Positions 1 to 11,821 of a stretch of DNA of 64,000 nt are shown one piece after another. A model generated the notes under the pieces. It did not search any database and was not told where the DNA came from. It worked only from the letters and a program-made list of their open reading frames with translations. This DNA comes from Strongylocentrotus purpuratus (lineage: Eukaryota; Echinodermata; Echinoidea; Camarodonta; Strongylocentrotidae): assembly GCF_000002235.5 (NCBI RefSeq), contig NW_022145611.1:14168882-14232881 (forward strand). Direction: 5' to 3'. The number at the start of each line of letters is the position of its first letter. Position 1 is the stretch's first letter. A program made the translations under genes and the position numbers.

Positions 1-112
1 GCACCTACATTAGTTGAAAGACCAAGCTGTTTCACTGCTGATGAGGTCTAAGGTCTATGTGCGTGAAGTCACCTGAATTCTGAACAGAGAACGAAACCAA
101 GTAATAGATGAC

Positions 113-3100
113 ATGGATCCATATTATGCACCCTCACAGTTGAATGGAGAAGATGTAAGGCAAGAGAGTTATCTTTTGCAAGATGAAGATCCTTTTATGC
201 CCCAAGGCCAAGCATCAAGTTTGGAGAGTGAAGATCAGCATGTAGCACAATCAGGAAATAGGCCTAGAGTTAATAGACCCAACATGGCTGCCCCAAGGGA
301 GAGTCCTGAGAGTATGAATGGAACAACAGACCATATATCTGCCGCTGCTGGAAATATGATAGACCCAATGATAATTTGTATGCAGCAGCAAAACCAACTT
401 ATGCAAATGTTGGTTCAGTGCAACATGAGAGCATCGTTGCCATCACCACAGGTAAAACCATTTTGTGGTAACCCACTGGAATACAGGTCGTTTATTAAGT
501 CCTTTGAGCATGCTGTAGAGTCCAAAACTGCAGATAACACAGATCGCCTGTATTACCTGGACCAATACACTAGAGGGGAAGCAAACTCCATTGTCAAGAG
601 CTGTATGTATGGACCAAGTGAAGCAGGCTACCTAAAGGCAAAGGAGCTGCTAAGGAAAAAGTTTGGAGATAAACATAAGATAATGGAAGCTATGATGAAT
701 AAAGCTTCACAATGGCCTGAAATCAAGTCAGAAGATGGAGAGGAGCTTCACAAGTACTCCACATTCATAACAGAGTTGCATAACATGGCGATAGATTTGA
801 ACATGGAAATGGAAGTGAATCACACACAAAATGTAAAGATGGTCATAGGAAGGTTGCCTTTTAAGTTGAGAGATAAGTGGAGGTACAAAGCTGATGACAT
901 TGTAGAAGAACGGCAAAGGAGAATTACATTTGGTGATGTGCAGGCCTTCATTGCCAAACAGACCAGGATTATGACAAACCCAGCCTACGGGGACCTGAAA
1001 TACACACAGTCACAGAGTCAGGGAAGAACACCTGGAAGGCTTGGAAAGTCTGCAGCTCCACATAAAGCCAGCCTTAACACGGCTATGAGACAAGACACAA
1101 AGACAAGTGGCAATGGTCAAGAGTCTGCACATACAGCCAGCAATGACACAACTATGAAAGTTGGAATAATGGAAGGAGGAAAAGAAATCTGCACTTTCTG
1201 TAATGATGAGAGCCACCAAATCGAGGAATGTAAGATGTTATCATCACAGCCTTATGATGACAGGATAACCTTCTGTAAGAAAACTGGGCTATGTTTCAGC
1301 TGTCTAAAGAAGGCCAGGCATATTGCCAAAGATTGCAGAAGGAAATTAAAATGCAGCAAATGTAACAGACTGCATCCGACAGCATTACACAGAGACTGGA
1401 AGGGTAATTCTAAAAGTAACAGTCAAGATAGCAACAATGCTGACAGACAACATGTCAGACTGCAGCCCCAAGAGGCAGAAGCATCGTTCACCCCTTCAGT
1501 AGTGACACAGATAAACAATCATGAAAATGATGATGGAAATGTAGATGATGGCCAACAAGCAACGGCAAGGAATATCAAGTGCAGTTATATTGATTCCAGA
1601 GCTGAGTCAGCTGACGTACTACCTGGAATAGTCCCAGTGCTGATTCGTTCACAAGACACACAGGTCCAACTGAAGACATATGCATTGATTGATTCAGGAA
1701 GCAATGCAGTATTTTGCACGGATGAATTGGCAAGAGACCTAAAGGTTAAAGGGAAAAAGATGAACATTCACATGTCAACCATGACAGATGAGAAGGTGGT
1801 GTCAAGCCATATCATAAGTAATCTGGAAATTACTGATTTACATGGACAGAACAGCATAAACCTTCCTGAAGTATATGCTCGAGAGCAGATACCAGTGTCA
1901 GAAGATGACATACCAAGAGAAGGAGACCTCGTGAAATGGCCATACCTTCAAGACATCCAGCTACCGACCTCAGATGAAGATGTGCATGTTGGTCTGTTAA
2001 TAGGAAGTAACATTCCAAGGGCCATGGAACCAGTCGAGGTCATAAATAGTGAAGTACCTAACGGCCCTTTCGCATGTAAGACAGCTCTTGGCTGGATAGT
2101 GTACGGAGCAACTAAGGATCAGGCCAAGCAACATACAATTCATTCTCACAGAGTAAAGGCCAAGACAAACATAGATCAACAACTCGAAAGTCTGTTCAAT
2201 CAGGACTTTAATGAGCGAATTATCAACGACAAACAAGAGAAGTCGCAAGAGGACTTGTCCTTCATCAAGAAAGTTGAAAAGTCAATTAAGCAGCAAGATG
2301 ATGGACATTTTGAAATTGGTTTGCCTATGAAAAGAGAGGAAGTTAAACTTCCTAACAATAGGAGTCAGGCAACGCAGAGGGCGGCTCACTTGAAGAAAAG
2401 GTTTGAGAGGCAGCCAGATTTCAGACAGGACTACACCGAATTTGTGACCAAGATGCAGAACAAAGGTTATATGGAGAGGGTGCCCGAACATGAAACCAAG
2501 AGGGATGATGGCCGTGTTTGGTATTTACCACACCATGGAGTCGTACACCCACAGAAGAAGAAACTTAGAGTCGTCTTTGACTGCTCGGCCGAATTTGGAG
2601 TGTTCTGTCTCAACCGAGAGCTGTTACAGGGGCCGGATCTAACTAACACACTGTTTGGAGTTTTGACAAGGTTTCGGCAAGACAAAGTGGCCTTGATGGC
2701 GGATATTGAAGGCATGTTTTCGCAAGTTCGAGTACCCAAAGACGACAGAGATCTCCTTCGCTTTCTTTGGTGGGAGAAAGGAGACATTGAGCAGCCCTTG
2801 ACTGACCATAGAATGAAAGTACATGTATTCGGAGCAGTATCATCCCCATCATGCGCTAACTTTGCGCTGAAGAGAGCAGCTCAAGAACAAGCAGACAGTT
2901 TCTCAAATGAAGTCACAAGCACAATTCAGAAGAATTTCTACGTAGATGACTGTTTGTTCTCAACTCCCAGTGTACAACGGGCAGTTAAATTGGCAACAGA
3001 TGTAACAGCTGCATGTGAAGGGAGAGGATTTCATCTTACCAAGTGGGTTTGTAACGAGCCAGAGGTAATGAAGACGATTCCAGAAAAGGAAAAGGCAAAG

Positions 3101-5566
3101 AGTGTTCAAGATCTGAGCTTAGACAACAAGAATCAAGTCACAGAAAGGGCCCTTGGCATCATATGGTCCACAAGTGAAGATACATTTGGTGTCAAGATAG
3201 ATCTGAAGGCCAAACCGCTGACAAGAAGGGGGATTTTATCCACAGTGAGTTCTGTGTTTGACCCTTTGGGCTGTGTATCACCAGTGGTGCTGCCAGCAAA
3301 ACAGCTCCTACAGACATTGTGCAGATCTCAACTAGGATGGGATGCAGAAATTCCAAGTGAGCTGATGAGGAAATGGCTACAATGGAGGACTGAGTTACCA
3401 AAGCTCATGCAATTCAAGATGGAACGATGTCTGAAGCCAGACGGCTTCGCACCACAATCAGTCACCCTGCATCATTTCTCCGATGCGAGCGAAAAGGGCT
3501 ATGGTGTTGTCTCATACCTCAGATGGGAGAATGAAGACGAGGTACGGATGAAATTCTTGACAAGTAAGGCAAGAGTGGCACCATTGAAAGAGGTGTCCAT
3601 TCCCAGAATGGAGTTGACAGCAGCGAATGTAGCAGTGAGGATAGACCATATGATCAAGCAGGAGCTAGATATTCCTATTGAGGAAACATACTTCTGGACA
3701 GATAGTCAGACTGTACTTGGATACATCAATAACAGTACTGCTAGATACAAGACTTTCGTGGCAAATAGACTAGCCGTGATTCGTGATGGATCAAAGCCTT
3801 CTCAGTGGCGATATGTCGAGTCTTCGCTCAATCCAGCAGACATATGTTCGAGGGGAATAACAGTGGACAAGTTTCTTGAACTTGAATATTGGAAGGATGG
3901 ACCAGCTTTCCTTCGGCACCCAGAGAAGGAGTGGCTTGCAACGAGTGAAGTCCCTCATTGCAAATTGATAGATGAGTTGGAAGTAAAGAAATCCTGCCTT
4001 GCCACTGAAGTTACCCCAGAGAAAGAAGTGCCAAACCACACTCATGAAGTGATTCATCACTACTCAGACTGGATTAGGATGAAGAGAGCAGTGTGTTGGC
4101 TGAGAAGATTCATAAGATGGATCACATTGAAATCTGAGGCCAAAGATGTGTCCGAAGGTGACAGTTTGAAAGGACGGATTACACTCCAGGAAATGGACGC
4201 AGCTGAGATGGTGATCCTGAAGTTTGTGCAAAAGGAAAATTTTGCACAGGAAATCAAATGTCTGGAAAGCAAGGACCCCTCTGGGGTACAAAGAGGAAGA
4301 CAGAAACCAGGAGTGAAGAAAACCAGTCCAATCTATAAGCTTGATCCAGTGCTTGATGAGGGACTGTTAAGAGTGGGAGGAAGACTCCAGAAGAGTTCCC
4401 TACCAGACAATGCAAAGCACCAAGTAATTCTCCCAAAGAAAGGGCATGTCTCAAAGTTGATCCTGGAGAATCTACATAAAATGTCAGGACATATGGGGAG
4501 GAATTACATGCTGTCCAGCCTTCATCAGAAATACTGGATGCCCAGTGCCAATGCAGCTATCAGGAGAATGATCAGCAGCTGTATTTCTTGCAGACGCCAT
4601 AGAGCTAAGATTATGCAACAGAAGATGGCAGATCTGCCAGCTGATCGAGTGAGACCTGATGAACCCCCCTTTACGAAGGTTGGAATTGATTACTTTGGAC
4701 CATTGGTGGTGAAGAGAGGGCGATCAGAGGTAAAAACATATGGAGTGATGTTCACCTGCTTAGCTATCAGGGCAATACATATAGAGAAGGCCGAGAGTCT
4801 GAGCACTGACTCATGCATTGCTGCCATTAGGAGATTCATCGCCAGACGGGGAACAGTAAAAGAAATGAGGTCAGATAATGGCACAAACTTGATCGGAGCA
4901 CAAAGAGAACTAAAACGTGAGATTGAGAACTGGAATCAGGCTCAGATCAGTGATGCTATGTTGCAGCGCAACATCCAGTGGACATTCAACCCTCCGGGTG
5001 GCTCCCATCACGGTGGCGTGTGGGAGCGTCAAATTCGTACTGTGAGGCAGGTGCTCTTCAACTTGGTTAGGCAACAAAGACTGGACGATGAAGGTTTACA
5101 GACCTTCCTGTGTGAAGCTGAAGGTATCATCAATGGGAGGCCTATAACCAAAGCCTCAAATGACCCCAACGACTTGGAAGCATTAACGCCAAACCATTTG
5201 CTTCTGATGAAGTCCCAACCAGCACTACCTCCGACAATAACTAGAGAAACTGATATCTATGTAAGAAGAAGATGGCGACAGGTCCAGTACATGTCGGATC
5301 TGTTCTGGCGCAGATGGACGAAGGAGTATCTACCCCAGTTACAGCAAAGGCAGAAGTGGGTGGAGCCACATCGCAATCTTCAGGTGGACGACTTGGTGCT
5401 CGTGGTAGATCAGACAATACCACGAAACTCTTGGTTGCTGGGCCGAGTTACTCGAGTACTTCCTGATGCTGAGGGCTTGGTTCGAAGAGCAGAGGTGAAG
5501 ACGAAATTGGGCGTCTACTTAAGGCCGATCAGCAAGCTGTGCTTCATATTGGAAGGGGACGCGTAA
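113..5566 (+). CDS. BEL/Pao gag-pol polyprotein (1817 aa)
   Basis: This is the single polyprotein that makes the retrotransposon particle, protease, reverse transcriptase, RNase H and integrase. A gag-like DUF1759 segment starts near residue 117. CCHC-type knuckles occupy about 360-430. The aspartic protease motif is D527-S-G. The reverse transcriptase has a metal-binding D864 and YVDD at 943-946. An RNase H-like region includes D1124 in FSDAS. Next come an HHCC zinc-binding region (about 1445-1500) and an integrase core with D1526, D1588 and E1638. A C-terminal DUF5641-type domain (about 1710-1810) ends the protein. No stop or frameshift interrupts it and all catalytic residues are present. 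I took the Met at 113 as start because it is the first in frame and only about 100 bases past the inferred LTR junction. No envelope gene follows. Confidence 0.95.
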   Translation: MDPYYAPSQLNGEDVRQESYLLQDEDPFMPQGQASSLESEDQHVAQSGNRPRVNRPNMAAPRESPESMNGTTDHISAAAGNMIDPMIICMQQQNQLMQMLVQCNMRASLPSPQVKPFCGNPLEYRSFIKSFEHAVESKTADNTDRLYYLDQYTRGEANSIVKSCMYGPSEAGYLKAKELLRKKFGDKHKIMEAMMNKASQWPEIKSEDGEELHKYSTFITELHNMAIDLNMEMEVNHTQNVKMVIGRLPFKLRDKWRYKADDIVEERQRRITFGDVQAFIAKQTRIMTNPAYGDLKYTQSQSQGRTPGRLGKSAAPHKASLNTAMRQDTKTSGNGQESAHTASNDTTMKVGIMEGGKEICTFCNDESHQIEECKMLSSQPYDDRITFCKKTGLCFSCLKKARHIAKDCRRKLKCSKCNRLHPTALHRDWKGNSKSNSQDSNNADRQHVRLQPQEAEASFTPSVVTQINNHENDDGNVDDGQQATARNIKCSYIDSRAESADVLPGIVPVLIRSQDTQVQLKTYALIDSGSNAVFCTDELARDLKVKGKKMNIHMSTMTDEKVVSSHIISNLEITDLHGQNSINLPEVYAREQIPVSEDDIPREGDLVKWPYLQDIQLPTSDEDVHVGLLIGSNIPRAMEPVEVINSEVPNGPFACKTALGWIVYGATKDQAKQHTIHSHRVKAKTNIDQQLESLFNQDFNERIINDKQEKSQEDLSFIKKVEKSIKQQDDGHFEIGLPMKREEVKLPNNRSQATQRAAHLKKRFERQPDFRQDYTEFVTKMQNKGYMERVPEHETKRDDGRVWYLPHHGVVHPQKKKLRVVFDCSAEFGVFCLNRELLQGPDLTNTLFGVLTRFRQDKVALMADIEGMFSQVRVPKDDRDLLRFLWWEKGDIEQPLTDHRMKVHVFGAVSSPSCANFALKRAAQEQADSFSNEVTSTIQKNFYVDDCLFSTPSVQRAVKLATDVTAACEGRGFHLTKWVCNEPEVMKTIPEKEKAKSVQDLSLDNKNQVTERALGIIWSTSEDTFGVKIDLKAKPLTRRGILSTVSSVFDPLGCVSPVVLPAKQLLQTLCRSQLGWDAEIPSELMRKWLQWRTELPKLMQFKMERCLKPDGFAPQSVTLHHFSDASEKGYGVVSYLRWENEDEVRMKFLTSKARVAPLKEVSIPRMELTAANVAVRIDHMIKQELDIPIEETYFWTDSQTVLGYINNSTARYKTFVANRLAVIRDGSKPSQWRYVESSLNPADICSRGITVDKFLELEYWKDGPAFLRHPEKEWLATSEVPHCKLIDELEVKKSCLATEVTPEKEVPNHTHEVIHHYSDWIRMKRAVCWLRRFIRWITLKSEAKDVSEGDSLKGRITLQEMDAAEMVILKFVQKENFAQEIKCLESKDPSGVQRGRQKPGVKKTSPIYKLDPVLDEGLLRVGGRLQKSSLPDNAKHQVILPKKGHVSKLILENLHKMSGHMGRNYMLSSLHQKYWMPSANAAIRRMISSCISCRRHRAKIMQQKMADLPADRVRPDEPPFTKVGIDYFGPLVVKRGRSEVKTYGVMFTCLAIRAIHIEKAESLSTDSCIAAIRRFIARRGTVKEMRSDNGTNLIGAQRELKREIENWNQAQISDAMLQRNIQWTFNPPGGSHHGGVWERQIRTVRQVLFNLVRQQRLDDEGLQTFLCEAEGIINGRPITKASNDPNDLEALTPNHLLLMKSQPALPPTITRETDIYVRRRWRQVQYMSDLFWRRWTKEYLPQLQQRQKWVEPHRNLQVDDLVLVVDQTIPRNSWLLGRVTRVLPDAEGLVRRAEVKTKLGVYLRPISKLCFILEGDA

Positions 5567-8135
5567 GCAGAACGAGTTATTTGACACCCACTGGATCAAT
5601 GTGAAATCGTTTTTTGGAAACCATTTGTTTTGTGAATATCGAGCTTGTGAAATTTGAAATAGAAAGAGAAACCGCCACAAGTTTTTTGTGAAATTAGAAA
5701 TGGAGATCATTTACCTTTTCGCAATGGAGGAGCTTAATTGTTCGCCAAATCACCTTCACACCTTTGAAAATGATATTTGTTGATATTGGAGCCTACAAGT
5801 GAAATTTGATCTTTTTTGTGAATCGCCTGTATCACCGCTCAGCTAAAATTGGATCAATGTGAAATCGTTTTTGGAAACCATTTGCTTTGTTGATATTGGA
5901 GCCTATTTTAATTTTTGATCTTTTGTGAATCGCTTGTATCACCGTTCAGCTGAAATTGGATCAATGCAATTTGCCATTAATGAAAACAAATATGTTTTGA
6001 TTTGCAAAACATAATTTGTGAAAAGGAAGCATTTCTACAACGTTTAAAGTTTATAAAATTGGTTTTAATACCACAAGGAATTACATTTGAAAAGCCAGTT
6101 GTGCCTGGATTTGGATATCATCACGTTTGTTTTGAAATTTGATGACCATCAAGAGCTCACTTTGATTCTTTCGCGAAGAGAGGAGCACGTTTATCGCGAT
6201 AGGCTCAAGTTTACATGGAGAGACTGAAAGTATGTACTGTAATCCTGTGCATATGGAGCCATAACATTGAGGTCTGATAATATTAGCGAGCCAAGTGGAC
6301 ATGGACATAATTGTGCTACGCTTGTTTGAACAGAACTATGAAAAACTCTAACAGAAGACTGAAAGAAACTCTGTTTAAGATGCATGAAAGTTATAATTGT
6401 TTTTTTTGGAAACAAATTTGTCTAAGTTTGGTGTACTGTACCAATCCCATCATTTGTTTTGATGTAAAGTTAAAGAGCAAAAGGAAATTCATACAAGTTA
6501 TTTATATCATGCTACATTTCACAATAATTGATTAATGCTTGTAAGATTGATTTCTTGTTGTTGCTTGGAAACAGGTCTACTCGTTTTTCAAAATTTATGA
6601 CTGACGTATTTTGGAATGAAGACATTTCTGAATTGCATTTTTGAGTATTTTGGGGGGCAAAATTTGGATAAAATGGCAGTCACTAAAGAAATTTTGGTAT
6701 TCATGTATAACCACTAAAATATAGAGTATCAAACAGCTAATTGTCACACATACCAGTACAGTATTTCATTTCGCTTTGGTTTTTCAGTGTAATTTACATA
6801 CACTGTACATGTATCTTTAATCAAGGAATTTCCAAGCAAGTTGACAGACATTTTTGAGGACTAAATGGAACATCTTTTTTTGTAATGATAATTTGTTCCT
6901 TTTAATACAACTTGTGCATGATTCTGATAAGTTGTAATATCTTTGAAATCAACAGACATATTTTGGAAACCATGACAATAAGTTTAGAAGGTTAGCAATG
7001 TTCTGTAAATCATGATTTGGGTTTCTTGATGTGTTGCCAACATGAGGATTGTAAGGGTTGTTTTTCTTTTTAAGATTCTGGGTATTAAATGCCATATGCT
7101 CACAGTAAAGGCAAATGCAGTGTGTATCTGAGTTTTGAATCAAAAGTTATATATTCAGACCACAAGACATTGCCAGTTGTCTTGAAAGTGTTAAGAGGTG
7201 TTGTTTTTAACGACTTTCATGTTGTTCAATGCAAAGTGCATGAATTTAATTAAGTTGAAATTACAAACATCAAGGTGTTTCATTATGCAAACGATAAAGA
7301 CAATAATATTGCCATTGTGTTATGGTATTTTGCTATAAACATGAGTCAAAAATTATTATGTGCATTATTGTTTTTTGAAACAATTTTTTTTTTATTGATT
7401 GTTTTTTATACATGCCATTTATTCTTGGTAGATACGTTATAATGTTAGATGTAACATGACACAGAGATAGTTAAGAAAATATTCTTGGTAGTTTTGATTA
7501 TTTAGTACATGTATTGTTTCATTGAGCCTTGTATACATGTATGTCAGGTATGCCAAATAAAAAATAGCATCCGTGTTGTTACGAAGCGAGTATTGGCTTT
7601 CGGTTCATAGAAAAATTGCAGCTATGTTGTAAGTTGTTATTCGCTCTATTATGAGTGGTATAGATAGATTGTGAAGTTCCAATCATTTGGCAGGATGAAC
7701 AATACGTGTATACCAAGGACAGTTGACACTTGACAGTTTTATCAGTTTAAAAGCGTTCTGTATTTGTTGTTGCGAAAAACCTATTTTAGGAAATCAGTAT
7801 CACCGTCACAGTTTGTGACTTGCTTTATTGATTATCACTGTGCATTACATGAGTAATTAGGTTTTAGTTATACGCCGATAGGCTACAGTAATTTGTTGGT
7901 AGATTGATGAGTGAGCTAGAGATTTAGGATCATTTTATTGGCATTTGTGTTTGAGTACATTGGAAGCTCAGTGTAACAAGGTCTTTGGGGCCCTTAATTC
8001 CCAAGTTTTGACAGGAATGTTGTTTTTATTGGACTTCGTTCAACCGAGTTTCCGTTGTATGTTGATGTTTATTGATTAAGTGTTATAGAATGGTAATTTC
8101 CAAGTGATTTATATTGAAAATTAAGGGGCCGGAAA
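5567..8135 (+). other. Long noncoding 3' region of the BEL element
   Basis: About 2.6 kb separate the pol stop from the purine-rich tract before the inferred 3' LTR. I see no frame longer than about 75 codons on either strand and nothing resembling an envelope protein. The first 400 bases hold a diverged tandem repeat; the rest is AT-rich with no domain I recognise. BEL elements usually have a short gap here. The 5' LTR is off the window, so I cannot exclude that the 3' LTR begins earlier than 8136 and claims part of this stretch. Confidence 0.6.
5777..5966 (+). repeat. Diverged tandem repeat, 110-bp period
   Basis: The motif ttgttgatattggagccta begins at 5777 and again at 5887. Each copy continues through a shared 'gaatcgc(c/t)tgtatcaccg(c/t)tcagct' stretch and ends in attggatcaatg. 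A further partial copy of the downstream half (tggatcaatgtgaaatcg, then ttggaaaccatttg) lies near 5592-5630. The repeat sits directly after the pol stop, inside the BEL element. Confidence 0.75.
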
Positions 8136-8689
8136 TGTAACTTCCAAACAAACCAGAACTTGTGAAGAGCGCCACCTTGTGGCGAAGTTTAGACACTGTA
8201 TATAAGATAGGGCTGACGATATGAACCCGGGAAACCAAATGGTCTTTCAACCTTCTTTTTCTGTCAAGAAAGTGCTCTATTTACTTGAATACTGGACATG
8301 AATCATGGGACAGGTCACTAGAGAACGCATTTGTTTGCATGGAGAATGTTTCGATGAGAAGAAAGCAGAATTAAAGTTTGTTTTAGACAGATTATAACCA
8401 GTTTTTCATCGATTGACCTGTCTTAGTTGAACTGTGTAGCTGTATTGAGTAAGTGCAATGCACCGTGACAATTTGCTAGTATTTACACCTGAGATACACG
8501 TGAGAACTTATTACGAGGTGAATGACCTTTGCGACATGTGAGTGTTGTGGGAGCAAAGTAAAGAGGACAGAGCTGAGAAGCGTATGGAGCAAGTCAGATC
8601 ACGGGTTCAAATATTAAGGCGCCAGTCAGACGAATGAGAGAACAAGAGAGATTTTACAAGATGGCAATATCTAAATTATGGCACCTACA
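8136..8689 (+). repeat. 3' LTR of the BEL element (5' boundary inferred)
   Basis: The segment begins TGTAACTTCC just after a purine-rich tract (attaaggggccggaaa, 8120-8135) that could prime plus-strand synthesis, and ends ...CACCTACA, giving the usual TG...CA termini over 554 bp. The 3' end is anchored by its nine-base identity with the window start. The 5' end is inferred from the purine tract and a TATA box about 63 bases inside. Comparison with the missing 5' LTR would settle it. Confidence 0.65.
8199..8206 (+). promoter_or_regulatory. TATA box inside the LTR
   Basis: TATATAAG lies about 63 bases into the inferred LTR, a reasonable place for the retrotransposon's own promoter (U3). Just upstream is the short inverted repeat CGCCAC-CTT-GTGGCG (8170-8184). 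The equivalent box in the 5' LTR, outside the window, would drive the element. Confidence 0.5.
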
Positions 8690-9334
8690 GTTGGTCTGAC
8701 ACATAATTACCCTGATGTTGGGCAATAATTGTATCCATTATTTTTTTGGTTTTACAGTCTTCAAGTCATCATCACACAAGTGGCACAACATTCTCTGGAA
8801 ATATTTCATTTGTATCGGGTGAAATGAAATGTATATTGATTGGATGATAAGGATATGATTCAGTCGATAATATCCAAGCTTCATCATTCATGTCCTAGAT
8901 GGTTTCATTTCTCACTTACTCTCATTTGCTTTTAACATATTATCGATTACAATGAAATTGTTGACAGAAGTTTTATTACAGAAATGATAAGCTTCTGGAC
9001 CTTTTAAAAGCCTGGCTGATATAATTATACCGGTGTGGAAGAGTGTAGGTGTTATGATCTTGGGGATACAACATTGCAGCAAATTATTTGTATACAAACT
9101 TCTGCTGTATTAATGTGTGTATTATGTACTTTTTCATGAATATGTTGAGAGTGATAAAAATCAAGAATGATTTTTAAATGAAAATAGAATAAAACAGAAG
9201 TTTCACTTGACTTGTCAAAATGACTCTTTTTCAATTCAACATTAAAATACTTTTAGACAGAGATGGGACAACAAGGCTAGCATAAGACAACAAGTAGGAT
9301 TGAGTTTGGGTGATATAGGAATAAATAAATAACG

Positions 9335-9372
<38 letters not shown>

Positions 9373-11524
9373 GTGAGAGACAGTAAGAAGGTGAATAGGG
9401 TTGAGAAGAAGAGATGTGAAGAAAAACTAGACTTGGAATACAGTGTACAAGACAGAATTCTTGCGACACAAAATACCAGGAGAAAGCGCAAAGTACTAGG
9501 AAACGTACTACAATTGAATCCATTACAAAAAGGGGGCACACAATAACTGTGCCCCCACCCCCTTCACAGAATCCTGCATCTACCCCATGACAGGGTCATC
9601 GCTAGACCATTATCAAATTAGGTTTCGGACTAAATTTGCAGACAAGCTAGCTGAAAATACATGTGTTCCGAAATGCATGACAAGAACAATAATTTATACA
9701 AGATGGGATGAATGAGAGAGGGGGTGGGGGGGGGGGGGCGGTAGGGGGAGCTTGCAGATGTTTGTTGGTGTTGATGTTTTATCATTTTTTGTAAGCCTAA
9801 ACAAACTGACAGTGCTGAAAGTTTGATGTGAAACATGGAATAAACCTGAATGAAATGAATTCTTAGTAATATGTCAAAATATAAATGGAGATTTGATTTG
9901 ATATTGCCATCTAAAAGGTATCTTTTTCTTAATCAAAGTTTATGTTTTATATAAAAGAAAGAAAAGCAAAACATTGATACCAATCCGAGCACCTACAGTC
10001 TAAATTATTCCCTATATTCTATTTACTAAGAGATGAACAAGAAAACAAAAATACACTCAATTATATCTGATTAGATTGAAGTATAATTCCGCCGCTATTT
10101 TAAACTTATGTTTTTTTGTGAATAGAATTTAATGCACCACGATAAGAGCGTCATAAACCAAGGAGTTATAACTCCTTGGATAACTTTAAGTGTAATTTGC
10201 TACTGCATTGAGCTGGATATTATCAAAGAGGTATATCAGTACATAAAAGTAGGAAAAAATATAGTGGAGAATACATACATGTAGGCATATCGACATATTT
10301 GTACTTTTATAATACCCTTGATAATTCCTTTCCGCCCCGTTCTCGTTATCACATGGATGCTCATAGGATGCGTGCTTTGTTTTTCGAATCCCCTTTATTG
10401 GTAGCACCCATTAATAGGATCTTCCTATTCAACCGTGTTTGATGTTGCCGATCATGCTATTGATATGTGATAAAAGAAGCATGCATGCGCGGCGACTGGT
10501 GGTGATGCATTGCATTCGTGGACCAACCAACAATTAGAGGTAACGAATTCTGAGTATTCATTAAAAACAGCTCGGGGAGGCCGGGATTCCGAAAGAGAAG
10601 GGTATGTATGATACTTTTCTATATTCCACATTTTAAAGGGCTCTTCTATTGTACGCTAATTCTGGAGGATGATTGGGGTATATTATTTTACAACTGGCGC
10701 CGCGACGAACTACTATCCCTACGGGCTATATACCAAAACCCGGTAGGATCTGGAGCCGCCATTTAGTGGTACGGATGTGCACAGCGCCTGGCCTGCCGCA
10801 CAGGTGTCAAAGCTCAGGACCGCCTGGCCTGGCGATCACTATGCGCTGAGTTGGGCGGCTCCTACATGCCAAGATATATCTCCGTGTAAATAAAATGTGT
10901 GTTTAGAGGATATATATATATATATATATATATATTGACCTCTTTCTTAACCAGAGGATTCCGACATATCACGTGTTTGGATCCAGAAGAGCATTAATAA
11001 TTTATGTAATTGTATGCAGAGTTCATAATAAGTCACTAATTCATAATCATATGCCCTAGCTATATAGTTCTGGCTCCAAATTAAAATTTGATAGCTGTAC
11101 AAAGTAAGGCCTTTACAGCCCTACAATATTTTTCAGTAGATTTGGCAAAAAAAGAAGAGTGTAAAGAAATATTTTGAGGGTAATGAAAATGAAATTCAAC
11201 TATGATTTTTATTAAAAGTATTTTTTGTATGATCCATATATTATTAATCCATTATCACTAGTGCACTACCACTGTATTCTGTTTTCTTATAAAAATAAAA
11301 TCCTTTTTTAAAATTAATGTTCCACTTATATCATAATCCACCAGTCAGAGCTGTCTAGAGGCCAGAGCAAGCTCGTAATATAAACAGAAACTTATACTTA
11401 TATTACGGTATGTAAAATATGCACATTACAAGCATATATCTACAAAAACCGTACCGTTGATTTCCACATATTCATTTTTTTTCCTTCCTTCTACCCCTTC
11501 CTTTTCTCCCTCAATCTAATACAG
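8690..11524. other. Intergenic region between BEL element and Rab gene
   Basis: No coding sequence is recognised. It holds (GA)n at 9338-9370, a G-rich run at 9720-9738, a perfect 22-bp palindrome at 10158-10179 (arms CCAAGGAGTTA) and (TA)n at about 10910-10935. The segment 10680-10870 is clearly richer in G+C and CpG than its surroundings and could be the Rab promoter or a 5' UTR exon. A strong pyrimidine tract and AG at 11472-11524 looks like the acceptor of the first Rab exon in this strand's annotation. Confidence 0.5.
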
Positions 11525-11821
11525 GTGTTAAAGTGAGAGTTGTTCTAGTATGGTTTGATAGGGTATGTTTGTTCTGCAGTGAAGAGACTTTGAATGTTTG
11601 AACAGACAAGATCGAGACTGGCATTGAATGATTGAAGTACCCGTCTCCTAGGCTATACATGCTTCAAGAGACCACTACACCAAGTACCCCTCCAAGAACA
11701 CTCTTTGCCAGCATCATAGACTAATTTAATTGCACTAATGAAAACTTCCAGATGTTTGCTCTATCCATGTGAAAACTGCTTGATCATGCTATGAAACAGA
11801 ACAAGGACACCTTTTGTCAAA

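Larger units (their letters stand above)
1..8689 (+). mobile_element. BEL/Pao LTR retrotransposon, 5' LTR cut off by window edge
   Basis: One long gag-pol frame is followed by noncoding DNA, a purine-rich tract and a region ending in gcacctaca at 8681-8689. The first nine bases of the window are the same gcacctaca, and the next base differs. This is what is expected if the window opens nine bases before the 5' LTR/internal junction and the 3' LTR ends at 8689. The element therefore occupies the whole left end. Bases 8690-8694 (gttgg) would be the 3' target-site duplication; its partner lies outside the window. The intact frame suggests a young, possibly active copy. The family call rests on the pol domain order and the DUF1759/DUF1758/A17-type gag-protease region known for BEL/Pao. 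Confidence 0.9.

Noticed and set aside
5567..8135. Envelope-like gene in the BEL element
   Set aside because: No frame over about 75 codons, no signal peptide, and no membrane segment in any continuous frame.
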